Assembly (NCBI GenBank): GCA_050084985.1 | Contig: JBITNC010000001.1 | Location: forward strand, 199,702,001 to 199,766,000 | Direction: 5' to 3' | DNA from: Nageia nagi | Taxonomy: Eukaryota > Pinophyta | DNA: 64,000 bases | Shown: positions 45,450 through 56,800 of the stretch, piece by piece | Position numbering within the stretch: the stretch's first letter is position 1 | Layout of the letters: each line of letters begins with the position of its first letter | Made by a program: the position numbers and the translations under genes | The notes under the pieces: model-generated | The model's input: the letters and a program-made list of their open reading frames with translations, nothing else | What the model was told of the DNA's origin: nothing | The model's database searches: none

Positions 45450-46617
45450 ATAAGGAACTAAAGAATATTTAAGTAAAACATAAAGATTTCCCCCTTTTCC
45501 TTAATTGTTCTAAGAATACTTAAAAATACTGCAAGTTTATACTTAATTTCTAACAAATTACCTACTTATGAATGCAAAATTCCTCCATTTAATAAAATAA
45601 TGGTTTTAAAGGTATAAAACTAATAGTATAATGTCTATTTCTAATATTTCAAATAATGTCTAATACTTTAGATGAATGTGGGACACTACTTAAGATTTTA
45701 AAGCTTAATTTTCCTTTATCCAAGTTAGATCATTAGGTATGCAAGATAGATGAACTTCTACTTCATACTCTAAATTCTAAATTATGATCAGTAGGCTATT
45801 AAAATATTCACGCTACTTTAAAAGACTTCATTTAATGAAAATTATGATGAACAAAAAAAGAGTTAAAATGGAGAAAGGTAGGTGGTGCAACAAATTTAAA
45901 GCCTTAATCATGATAGAGAAGAAAAGAAAGTAAGGAGAAAATAAAAGAGAAAAAAATGGGTCATGGGCTAGTAAGCAAGAAATAGCCGTGAGAAGGGGTG
46001 GTTGAGGGTGGAGAAGGTGAGTGCGCAGTCGAGTGCAAAGGGGGTGAGCCTTCTTTTTGGAGGTGATCAAGAGCAAAGTTCAAACAAAAGGAGCCTAATG
46101 GTGCAGTCGAGAGAGTGGAGCATCCGCAAAGCAGATGGTGTTTGTAGCAGAGCAAAGGGAGGGAGGTCACAGAGCAGAGGAAGGCTATGATAGTCTTACA
46201 GAGAGAAGATCGATGAGGGGGCTTGAGAGTGCAATAAGGGGCCACATAGAGGTAGAGCCCAGAGGGGCGTAAGATTAGCCGTGTGACAGTCCGATGCGAG
46301 AGGTCTTGCATTCATTTCTTGGAATGTCCCCCACTCCTCTCTGAATAATATGGTGAAGAGGGTTTCGAGGTTGAGGGATTACACACATAGAAAAAAAGGA
46401 TGAGTGCGCCCATCAGACATTGTGCAACCCTACTTGCGAAGCATTACTTTTATTTCCTTTTGAAATTTTTCAAAAACAAAAGCCGCCTTGTTCAAAAAAT
46501 AGTCTTAGACATCACTATTGTAAATTACAAACAATATTTTTAGAAGGCATTATATATATATATTTTGAGAAAAAAAAACTCTTAATTTAATTTCTATACA
46601 ATTTTGTGTAAAGAAAG

Positions 46618-46652
<35 letters not shown>

Positions 46653-46988
46653 GAAATGTAAACCATGAAGGGTTTATAGTTTTGAAAAAAAATGCTTTAT
46701 AATATTTTTATTTGAACTAGAGAAAAAGAATTATTTCTCAAAAAATAGAGTTTTTTTTTAACAAAAAATGCGATGCAACTAAAAAAAGATTAGTATCAAA
46801 AAATTACATCATTTTAAGCATAAGTTTGAAAATGAACTAACACCTATCATAAAGTATGTTAGTATCACTTTAATAAAAAAATTTAATCAAGAAGGGAGGA
46901 ATTTATACCTTCTTTTGTGTTTACCTCAAATAAGAAGGATGAAGGATGAAGAACCTCTAAGATGATGAAGAAGAGCTTCCAAACTTAT
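45450..46988 (-). other. Copia-A leader with GC-rich island and TA microsatellite
   Basis: A GC-richer island spans about 45950-46330 (C/T-rich on the minus strand, with no recognised protein). AT-rich DNA follows, with a (TA)n tract at 46622-46649 and another short one near 46550. Next to the primer site the minus strand has gaagctcttcttc and ggttcttcatcc, the same words that follow the primer site of Copia-1. Confidence 0.7.
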
Positions 46989-47002
46989 GCTCTGATACCA
47001 TA

Positions 47003-47504
47003 TGAAAGATTTACACTATAACTAATACAATCCTAATCACCCAAGATTATATGAAAGCTTAAACTATCATCAAGATAACTCAAGAAGATAATCTCACAAA
47101 GTGACTCAAGACGTAAAGTGGTTCCTCCAAATAGGAGTACATCCACTAATTAGATGTCACTTCATTCACAAAGATGAACCTCTTACAATTCTCCTAATCT
47201 CATCTCGTAAAAACTATCCTAGAGCATAACTTTGCTTCACAAATTGGTAAGTAATCACAAAAAGGGAGCCTTCTATTTATAGGCCAAAATCCCTCTTTGG
47301 ATCACCCTTTTAACCAATGTACAAAGACATGACATGCAACTCCCTTTTACCTAAGGGGCATGCGCATGAAATGGAGTGTAAGACAAGTTACATTATCATA
47401 TTCACTTAAATATTTAAGGTATCTAATGATACCCTTAAGTATTAATGAATTTACAAAGAGGATTATTACAAAACCTTTACAATAATGTATTATAGTTTCC
47501 AATA
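47003..47504 (-). repeat. 5' LTR of Copia-A, about 502 bp
   Basis: Bounded on the left by the primer site (plus-strand gctctgatacca, 46989-47000) plus two bases. A TATA box on the minus strand (tataaatag, about 47272-47280) and a palindrome ttaaggtatc...gatacccttaa (about 47415-47440) match features of the Copia-1/2 LTRs. The right end is inferred by comparison (tattggaaac in place of tgttggaaac), so it is uncertain by a few bases. Confidence 0.7.
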
Positions 47505-48427
47505 GTAATAATGTATTTAATTTATTAAATAAATACTCTTTTCTATGTGCACTCTCATTTATCTTTATGTTTTGTGGTAACAGGTTAACTTGGTATCACA
47601 ATAAGCCTAAGGAGGAGCCTTAACAATAGACTTGTTGCCTATAAATGTGGAGGGGTTATGCATGATCAAAGATATGGCATGACATGATATAATCTTGAAT
47701 CCTTGATAAGTGGTAATATACTTATGTCAATCTTGATAAGTGTTTCTTAATACCACCTATCATCTCTAGATTTTGTTATACTTTGAGATCTGCATTCCTA
47801 TGATCTTTCATCCCTTTGTGAGTGAGATTCTATGCATCGAAGGTGGGATGACAACATCAAGCTTAAGGGCAAGGTATTCTAAAATGGTAATTGAGCGATG
47901 TCGTTGGGTTTTTAATGCTAGTGTTGGGTTAAGGTCATATTTGTGGCTATGTCTTTCGGAAAAGCTTATCGTTCATCCTCTTTCGATTAGATTTTGCCTC
48001 CATTCATTGTCATAGGTAAAGTACATGTTTGTATCTTTCGTAAATCCAATTTTGATAGGTCAAAGTCAATTAGGTCATTGTCATCTTTTGTGTCAACGAT
48101 TTTTTGTTATTTCATAGTTAATTAGTGAATTTAATATTATGTAAATAACCCTAATTATTATTATTTCGGTTATAACAAATTCAATGATCCTTTCAACATG
48201 TGTTGCATGCAATATGGATACTGTATTTTCTACACTTTTCCCATATCTTGGACATTCCATCATTTCTCCATGCCAAAGGAATGCCCAAAGATACCATATT
48301 TCACAAAAATAGTGATCTTAATCTTTTCCATAAATAAATACAAGAAAAAAGCTCTAATTTCAGTAAGCTAATGTTTTATTAAACAAATAAGAATGTTGAA
48401 AGAATGGAATGAACTTGCATGAGCACT
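47505..48427. other. AT-rich stretch, nothing recognised
   Basis: Contains the open frame 47773-48015 (80 codons), which I cannot assign, and a degenerate ttggtatca word near 47590. No LTRs or inverted-repeat ends identified. Confidence 0.45.
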
Positions 48428-48950
48428 CACAACCACAATGCAAAATTATTTTCAACTACAACTCCCATAGTGGCACAAGCTGGAAGAATGCTAGCAAAGG
48501 TTACACAATCTAGCATTGCACTCCATGAAACTTGATTTGCATCATGCATCTTATCAAACAATTCACACACCCTTTCAACGTATGTGTTTCCTGCATATCA
48601 TGCGACCATTACACTCCATGAAGCTCTATATGCATCATGCATCTTGTCAAACAATTCACGAACCCTTTCAACGTATATGTTTTTTGCATATACTGCGACC
48701 ATTGCACTCCATGAAACTCTATCTGCAACATGCATCTTGTCAAATAATTCATGATCGCTTTCAACGTATCTATTTAATGCATATCCTGCTATCATTGCAT
48801 TCCATGAAACTATGTTTACATAATGCATCTTGTCAAACAATTCATGTACCTTCTCTAGCCTTCCCCATTTTGCATACATGTCAACCAATGCATTCACAAC
48901 CGCAACATTTGACAATTATAATATAATAATAAGAAAAAAATGATAATTAA
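48428..48950 (-). pseudogene. PPR (pentatricopeptide repeat, S-motif-rich) gene fragment
   Basis: On the minus strand: NALVDMYAKWGRLEKVHELFDKM, then repeated units of 31 residues (93 bp) of the form SWxAMxAxYAxNxYVExxxELFDKMHxAxx, then a segment TFASILPACATMG. This is the layout of a plant PLS-class organelle RNA-binding protein, with tandem S-type units. A TGA interrupts the third YA-type unit (about 48595-48597), both termini are missing, and AT-rich DNA abuts each side. Units 2-4 are strikingly alike at DNA level, suggesting recent unit duplication or homogenisation. No organelle-targeting peptide is present. It is a fragment, perhaps moved here by a transposon. Confidence 0.85.
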
Positions 48951-49230
48951 ATAAAATAACAAAAGAAACAACAATAATAATAATGATGTATTTGAAATGA
49001 TTTTTTAACATAAAAATTCTTTTTAAAAATATCAAAAATATTTTCTAACATACCCATTGCACAAGTTTACGATAGCTAATTTATTTGTGAACCAATTTAC
49101 AATTCATTATACATTTTTATTGTTTTTGTTTGATATCATTTCTTACATGGTGTTTGGAATAGAGGTCATTTGAAAATAAAATGAACATGACGCAGTGTTC
49201 AAGGGAGTAGCAGAGAGAGAGAGCGCATCG
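48951..49230. other. AT-rich spacer
   Basis: Nothing recognised. Confidence 0.5.
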
Positions 49231-49776
49231 AATGGCGTAGATGCCCACAAGAATAAAGTCCGGGTCTCGAGAGGTTGGGACATCACGCTCCACTAGCAAA
49301 CAACGCAAGAGAGGACAACATGTTTATCGAGATGAAAGACGGAATCGGAATCTCTGCTCTGCTAAAACAAGACTCGGAGTCGGAATTGGAGAGGGGTGGA
49401 TCGATCTGGGCATCCTCATCGACAATGACATCTTGTCCATTATCATTCCTACTCCTCCTACCACCCCAACGCAGGCCAAAGACTGCACTTTTGCTCTTTC
49501 TTAGGTTTCCAACACAAAAAATAATACGGAACCTGGCCCTATACTCGACACTAGCACTTTAGGCGCACCAACGTTTAGTGGAGAAGAACTTTGTCGTGTG
49601 TTGGATTTGGCATTTACTAAACAAATTCCATCTGTAGTCGTGCCCAACGACAGACCCACAGCTACCTCTTTTATCCCTTTCCTCTCGGCCTCGTCTCCCT
49701 TGGATTCCTTCCTCTCCCCATCTCCTTGGTATTTAGAGGCCTGTTATTCAATTTTGATCACATTGCATAGGAATAT
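49231..49776 (+). other. 5' flank of the F-box gene, possible upstream exon
   Basis: GC-richer than its surroundings. At 49484-49504 a pyrimidine-rich run ending in ttcttag looks like a splice acceptor; after it a frame stays open to 49780 (FSGEELCRVLDLAFTKQIPSVVV then Pro/Ser-rich) without an ATG. I recognise no protein in it. It may be the 5' UTR or first exons of the F-box gene, or the remnant of another gene. Confidence 0.35.
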
Positions 49777-50322
49777 ATGATGAGAGTGTCCAACAGAATG
49801 AAGCAAGAGACTCATGCGATGGAGAACATGGAGGACATGCTCTATGAGGTTTTCAAGCATTTGGACTCAAAATCCCTCTCTGTTGCGGCCTGCGTTAGCA
49901 GACGGTGGAAACACACGGCGGAAGACGAAACGCTTTGGGAAGGCATTTGCAGCGAGCATTGGCCCCCTGGAAATGGGCAGAGACAGAGGCCGAGGCAGCT
50001 CTGTTCCGTCGTTAGAGCATTGGGTGGATTTCGCCGCTTCTACGTGCATTGTTTACGGCCACTGCTAAAACGGCAGGTGGATTTCAAGAGCACAAGTTCA
50101 AGATGGAGTAAGGAGCATGTCCATCTTTCCCTCTCGCTGTTTTCTATAGACTGCTACGAGAGACTCGGGCGATTACGTTCCAACAATCATCCCTCCACAT
50201 CCCTCAAGTTCCTCTCTGCACCCGCATCTCCAACGAAGCCGCATTTCACTTGCTTTCCCCTACACAAGAACGCTATTCAACCTCCCTCTTCGTCTTCTTC
50301 CCTTGCCTTCCAAGGGCACTGA
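49777..50322 (+). CDS. GID2: F-box protein of the GID2/SLEEPY1 type (gibberellin signalling), 181 aa
   Basis: Predicted substrate-recognition subunit of an SCF E3 ubiquitin ligase; GID2/SLY1 proteins target DELLA repressors for degradation after gibberellin binds GID1. F-box about residues 18-58: MLYEVFKHLDSKSLSVAACV, then SRRWKHTAEDETLWEGIC. The diagnostic GGF region follows (LCSVVRALGGFRRFYV, about 76-91), then the LSL region (HVHLSLSLFSIDCYERL, about 113-129). These three blocks in order are the SLY1/GID2 signature. Length lies between SLY1 (151 aa) and GID2 (212 aa). The C-terminal Ser/Pro tail after residue 130 is not conserved. Start: first of two adjacent ATGs; the ATG at 49819 is an alternative. 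No intron is needed, as in known SLY1/GID2 genes. Family is firm; activity is inference. Confidence 0.88.
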   Translation: MMRVSNRMKQETHAMENMEDMLYEVFKHLDSKSLSVAACVSRRWKHTAEDETLWEGICSEHWPPGNGQRQRPRQLCSVVRALGGFRRFYVHCLRPLLKRQVDFKSTSSRWSKEHVHLSLSLFSIDCYERLGRLRSNNHPSTSLKFLSAPASPTKPHFTCFPLHKNAIQPPSSSSSLAFQGH

Positions 50323-52029
50323 AGCTTTTCATTCATGTCATCGTGAGTGTACTGTTTTTTGGTGGGAAGTTTCATATTTTGATGTGTCCGGGCGGCTACG
50401 AGCCAAACTCTGCACGCCCTTTTGTGCGAGTTTGCTTTGTAGGGGCTCCGACGTCCATGACCTTCGCATAATGCAAAAACATTTCTGCTCTTTCTTTTCT
50501 GTTTGTGAATAATGTTGGTAATGGTATCCACTGAAATTGTTTAGCGTAATAATAACTAGGGTTGTTAAGAAAATCAAACAGCAACAGCCGTCCCTCACTC
50601 TGCAACTCTATGGATGAGGTTTCAAGTTTGACCTCGCACTGCTAAACTAAAATGAGGATGGTTAGACAAACTAACAGGGTGTCAAATCTCCGCGAATGCC
50701 TATCCTTGGGCAAATTCACCGAGTCACGTACTTAATCTTTAATGTTCGATATCGTCCTTCCATAGTATATAGTATACTATATTATTCGATATGTTCTGTA
50801 GGTATTTAAAATAGTATTTTTGTCCAGGGATCAATATAATAAAAAATATATAATTTAAATTTTTTTAAAGAGAAAATCATAAAAAATCATTCATTCAAAA
50901 CATAAACATAGGAAAGAATGATCAAGCATCATACAACTATTTTTATTTTTACTATTTTATATTATTAATTATAAGTCAATAGTTCTAACTAACTGTCCAC
51001 CAGAGCACGCTCCGAGGTTTCTTGGACATGCTCCGATCACTTTAGTCGATCCAAAGTGCTAAAACAGCTCTTGATGCTTTGGATTGGTCAGAGTGGATCG
51101 GGTTCAGGCTTTTGTCATTCGGAATGTTATCAAAGTGGCTGGTCGTTTTCGGAGCAATCTTGAAGCAGTTGAGAAGTTTCGGGAGTGGCTAAAAAAAATT
51201 GCACATGATTTTTTTAAAAAAGAGTTCAAACTTAAAATAAAAAACATAGTTGGATACTTGATAGTTATGGTTTTACTAATTTGGGCCTTCCGTATTTTGC
51301 TACTATGACATTATGACTCATTTCGATATTATGACATTATGTACTACACTTATTCAGACTTGTTTGTGATTTAATGATATTATGGTTTGTTTTGATTTCT
51401 CATTTTTACCTTTCATATTCATTCTTGATTACTATTATGCTTTTATCATTATATTTTGTAATTTAAATTCATATTTGATAGTAAAAATGAATTAGAAACA
51501 ATGAATATGAAAAAATCTAAAAATCTTAAGGATTTTCTACTAATCGCTCCGCCTATTGAATCGAAACCGTTCCCTAAAAATGATCCTCTGCTACTCTAAA
51601 CTTCCAAAATATATTCCATACGTATCACCGCTCTCGATTCACCGTAAAACCTTGATTCTAACATATAAATCTAATTCATTTAATACATACATTCTCTGTA
51701 TTGGCGTTCACATAGGAGCCTCTTAAACAACCTTTTTACAACTTAATAATATAACCATGAAACAACAAACCTAACAAACTAACACATGAATTCGTGAGAT
51801 AGTTTAGTACATACATCTTTAACGTTCTCATGAAAATCCTTTATAATTCCTCCCACCTGGGGTGAAGCTTTGGACTTCAAAGGTTATACTATATTATACC
51901 CAAATGTCCTTTTTACAGTCAAATAGCAAGGTGCCACATCACCATAACGACCAATACCTGTCAGCCTCCTGAAATGAAGAAGGCCGCTACTAACGACATT
52001 TCAATTGGAGAATGATGCTTCTAAAGCCT
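50323..52029. other. 3' flank of the F-box gene and AT-rich DNA, nothing recognised
   Basis: Includes a short AT palindrome near 50765-50785 (tatagtatactata) and an unassigned open frame at 51084-51308. No transposon ends seen. Confidence 0.45.
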
Positions 52030-52715
52030 TCAAATTCTACAGTATAAAAGGGAATGCTTTGCGTAACAATTGAAGTCATAGAGATGACCATAAAGGAAAG
52101 CCAGGTATGGACTGTTACGAAGAGTTTGACCTTTATCAACAATAAAAGTATTTCATGACATAAAGATGAAGCTGCATCACTTACAAGCAGAAGCAATAGA
52201 CTTGTCAACTTCAAGCCAGGCTTTGTATTCACCCATCTTTGGGCAACCTTGTGAGATCAATATTTCCCAAAAAATCCTTGTGAGACCAATATTTCTCAAA
52301 AATTCCTTTTGTTATTTCAGATTTAATATCCTAGGGGCCGTAGAGTTCACTTGAATTCCACATCTTCTCAGCTTGAGAGCCTGCTTTAATCCAACCTTGA
52401 AGGAGATACTGATAATTGAGCCCTTGCTCCTGACATCTCGCATGCGCTTTGCAATGGCGTTGGAAAGAAGCCACGCCTCTTCAAAATTCGTGTTAATTGT
52501 GTTCTTCCATTCTTTGTCGCCATAATTCAAAGTTATAGCTCAATATTAGACATCATTAACGAGTATATCGAGATTACCAAATGCTTGTCGGGATTTCTCA
52601 ACGTTGAGGATCCGAAGCACTAGCATCAACCTCCACGATCGTACCTTTTCTGGCATGTGATCAGCACAAACAAAAGGAAGGATTTCCGATCTACAACTAT
52701 AACATTGCAGCTCTT
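52030..52715 (-). pseudogene. short-chain dehydrogenase/reductase (SDR) pseudogene
   Basis: Minus-strand fragments follow the order of a classical NAD(P)-dependent SDR: NVIVVDRK (after the lost Gly-rich motif, about 52710), GTIVEVDASASDP, AFGNLDILVND (normally LVNNAG), TNFEEAWLLSNAIAKRM, KGSIISIS, GIQVNSTAP, and a tail NTFIVDKGQTL ending at the stop 52030-52032. Stops and frameshifts break it in at least four places. The YxxxK active-site segment between SIS and QVNS is deleted: about 15 residues remain where 30 or more are normal. The Rossmann TGxxxGIG motif is not found. It is a dead gene copy without visible introns. Confidence 0.8.
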
Positions 52716-53364
52716 ATTTGGTAAGGCGAAAGCGAAGATGCCGCCTTCCCTACCAAGTCCGTGTCTATATTTTCTTTGTAATTTCCCTTTGTCCTTTTGG
52801 GACCCATCACCGTCAATGTGGTGATGTGGAAGATTCGAACCCGTGACGTGAGTAGTGAATGCCCTGTGAAAAGGATCATGCGGGCTCGAATCGGAATAGG
52901 TGTCAGCGGCACGCGCTAAATAAGTGCCTTGTGTTTTCGTCGAGGCAGTTCCGTCTTTAAAGGATTTGCACGGAAGAATCTACAATGGGAAGGCGCGCCA
53001 ACGAACGGATAAAACTTGAGGTCGATTAGAGAATATTTGATCTGATTACAAGTATCATCGAAATTCACCTTCTCTTTCACTGGGGCTCCTTGTTTTGAAG
53101 AGTAAGTGCCCAGGCAGAGTCGTTTACAGAGAGACTTATCCTGTCCTTTCTGCACATTCAGTTTTGGAATTCTTTATGGTCTTAGAGACATCAACCGCTA
53201 ATCTGGAAGGTGAAGAGGTTGTTCCTTTGTTTAAGCTACTATTTCCGAGATGTATTCGGCCAATGCATTACACTTCTCCATCTCCATAGGAAGAGAGCTC
53301 GTCAAATTGTTGGAAAGAAGCAGTAATTTGCTCAAATTCCTCCAGAGAAAAAGATCGCTAGAAT
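52716..53364. other. gene-like base composition but nothing recognised
   Basis: GC content is higher than in the flanking elements, and overlapping short open frames lie on both strands (minus 52697-52912 and 52916-53155; plus 53095-53289). None matches a family I know. It could be the upstream part of the gene that gave the SDR pseudogene. Confidence 0.35.
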
Positions 53365-53704
53365 TGATGGATTACAATAAATAAATAGAAGAACCAATGA
53401 TTCTATTATAACCCAGACAGAGCAAAAGGAAAATTACTGAAATAGAGCATTATATTAAAGAGCAGAAAATACAGTAAGAAGAAGCACACAGAAACCAATC
53501 TAAAGAGGCTCAAAAACTATGTTTTATTATTCGCATACTCGGCTTCAGAAAAACTTACAAAAACCACTTAAGTGTGGAGAGCTTAAAAGCTAAAAACTGT
53601 TATATGAGAACTACCACAAAAGTAAGCGAACCATTATAGAAGAACTGCTACAAAACTGGCCGAACCACCACAAAAATCGTTACATCAAACGGTATATTGA
53701 CACA
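53365..53704 (-). repeat. 3' LTR of Copia-D, about 340 bp
   Basis: Aligns with 57847-58187 over its whole length (tgatggatt... to ...ttgacaca on the plus strand). Confidence 0.85.
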
Positions 53705-53829
53705 TAAACAAATCAGATTTTATTCTAATTTTAATATCCTTCCTAAAATTGAGAGAAAATTCTTAATCCTCGCTTTCATTCCCAAGAGAGCCTTCAATGT
53801 GGTAAAATCTTCCTCCTTCAATGGTTTTG

Positions 53830-56800
53830 TCAAGATGTCAGCCACCTGATCTTTAGACCTGCAATAAGAAAGTTTGATGTCTTTATCTTAAACCAGTTCT
53901 CTGATGAAATGAAATCTAAGATCGATGTACTTGCTTCGCCTATAAAGAACAAAGTTTTGGAAAGTTTAATGGCTAATTGATTATCACAGAAAATAGTGGT
54001 TGCATCCCTTTGAGGCTGCATCAATTCTCCAAGAATCCATCGTAGCCAAACGGCTTGGCAACCAACTGAAGCTGCTGCTACATATTCAGCTTCTATAGTA
54101 GATATTGATGACCACGAAACGGCACTTGAATCAAGTCCAAAAACAAATCCTGAAGTACTTTTCCTATCATCTATATCTCCTACCCAGTCACTACCTATAT
54201 AACCAGATAACTATAAAGCATTCTTCTTGGCATAAAAAATTCCATGATTGGTAGTCCCTTGCACATATCTAAGTATTCTTTTACCTGCTTGAAAATGTGT
54301 ATCAAGAGGATTCTCCATGAACCTGCTTATCAAGCTTACTGCATAAGTGATATCTAGCTTTATTGAAGTTAAGTACATTAAACTTTCAACTAAGCTTTTA
54401 TAAAAAGTGGACTATACTTTGCTGTTGTGATCTTTTTTGCTCAACTTCGCACCCATGGCAATAGGTGTAATTGTTGGTTTGTAGTTTTCCATCTTAAACC
54501 TTTGTAAGATATCATTTGCATACTTCTCTTGAGAGATAAAAATGCCATCACTATTTTGAGTTACTTCAAGACCAAGATAATAATGCATCAAACCAATATC
54601 ATTCATTTTTAATTCAATTTTCATTGCCCTTGAAAATTCTCTAAGCATGGTTTCATTGTTCCCATTCTAAATCAAATCATCAACATAAATGCAAACTATC
54701 ATAACATCTTTATGTTGGTTTTGTTTTATGAATAAAGTATGCTCATATGAGCATTTTTCAAAACCATTTTGTAAAAAATATGATTCAATCATGCTATACC
54801 AGAATCTAGATGCTTGCTTTAAACCATACAAAGCTTTCTTTAGTTTGAGCACTTTACCTTTATCACCTTCTTTCTCAAAACTAGGTGGTTGCTCTATGTA
54901 GATGTCTTCCTCCAGTAGACCATTCAAAAAAATTGATTTGACATCCATTTGAAAGAGTTCCCAACCTTTTTGTACTGCAAGAGCTAAAACCATGTGGATA
55001 ATATCCATTCTAGCAACAGGTGCAAAAACTTCATTATAATCTATACCTGATTTTTGCTTGTAACCTTTTACTACCAACCTGGCCTTGTATTTATTCACTT
55101 CACCTTGCTCATTGTACTTTTTTTTATAGACCCACTTCACCCCAATTTATTTCTTGTGCTTAGGAAGATCTGTCAACTGCCAAGTTTGATTCTTCTCTAT
55201 GGTTGCAATTTGTTCATGCATAGCTTAAATCCATTTATCATCATTTATTACTTCTTCAAATGTAATGGGATCACATTCACCTAAAAATGCAAATTGACAA
55301 TCTTCACTTGCCGTTGTTGTGTCTTGATATATATCATATAAGCTCCTTTTCTTTTATCTTCTTGGTGGAGATGTTGTGGAAGAAAGGTTGCTTCCTTATG
55401 AAAAACGGCTTATTTTTGGCATTGATGGATGAATGCTATTGCTGCTAGCTCCATTATTTTCAACCAAATTTTGTTGTTTGTTGATTATTTCATCTTCAAT
55501 GCTAATTTGTTGATAGTTTCATTTCAAATTCCAACACCGCTCCTAGTCTTCAAGAAACTTAACATCTTTACTTATCACCAACTGTTGTGTTTTCAGATTG
55601 TATAATCTGTATGCCTTTGATTCTTTACTATAACCAACAAAAATATACCTCTCTACCTTATCATCTAATTTCTTTCTAAGTGCATCTGGAACATGAGAAT
55701 AAGCAATGCTACCAAAAATTCTGAAATATCCTACATGTGGTTTGGATCCTTTCTATGCTTCTTTTGGTATCATGCCCCAAACTATCTTTATAGGAGACCT
55801 ATTAAGAATATAACCTACATAACAAACTGCCTCTGCCTAAAAACTTTTAGGTAAATTCTTAACTTTAAGCATACTCCTTACCATATCCAAAATAGTTTTA
55901 TTCTTCCTCTTAGCTATGCCATTTTGCTAAGGAGTGTACCTAGCTATTAACTACCTTTTATTCCAATCTTGATATAAAAATTCTGAAATTCCTGTAAGAC
56001 ATACTCTCCACCTTTATCATTCCTTAAGATTTTAATGAAATAACCACTTTGCTTTTCAACTAACTATTTAAATTCTCTAAATTTTCAAAAAGTAGTAGAT
56101 TTTGCTTTCAATGGATAAACCCAAAGTTTTATACTATAATCATCAATAAATGTCAAAAAATATCTCACACCTGATAATGAAGTGACTTCAAATGGTCCAC
56201 ATAAATCTAAATGTATTAACTCTAATGGCTTTCAAGCTCTCCAAGACTTACCTATTAGAAATGGTTCTCTATGGTATTTTCCAATAATCCATCTCTCATA
56301 TTCTACATATGGCCTTTGAATAAGTGGTAAACCTGTTACCATGTCCTTTTTATGTAAGACATTCAGTCCTCCAAAATTCAAATGACCAAATCTAATATAC
56401 CACAACCATTATGTATCTTTTATGACAATATTTAAACTTAAATGCAAACTCTTTTCAATGCTATGAGGAAACATCTTATTTGCAATCATGGGAATTTTTG
56501 CTATCAACTTATTATTACTATCTGAAATAAAGCATATAAAATTATGAAATAATATAGTATGGCCATTTTGCAGAAGTTGACCTACACTTATTAAGTTATA
56601 CTTTAAACTAGGTACATGAAATACATCACCAATAAAAAAATTTCACCTTGGTTTGATTTGAGTAATATCCCATCTTTCCCCATGATTGGTGTAATTGTAT
56701 TATTACCCATCTTCACTTCTGATGTGAAAGACTCATCCAAATCCTAAAACACCTCCTTGCTTCCTATCATATAATTACTGCACCCACTATCAATATACCA

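Larger units (their letters stand above)
13998..47504 (-). mobile_element. Copia-A: oldest element of the nest, split by Copia-B
   Basis: A minus-strand Copia element whose 5' LTR is 47003-47504. Reading leftwards: primer site 46989-47000, leader with GC island and six tandem leader units, and gag 5' half (39175-38838). Copia-B (14399-38837) interrupts it, and the gag 3' half (14398-13998) follows. The two halves join in register at the insertion point once the ttttt/ttttc target duplication is collapsed. pol is absent; the left side ends against a LINE relic. The gag has several stops. It is related to Copia-1/2 (same gag, same leader) but much more diverged. Confidence 0.8.

Noticed and set aside
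47773-48015. 80-codon plus-strand ORF
   Set aside because: No family recognised and no neighbouring exon pattern; length is within chance.
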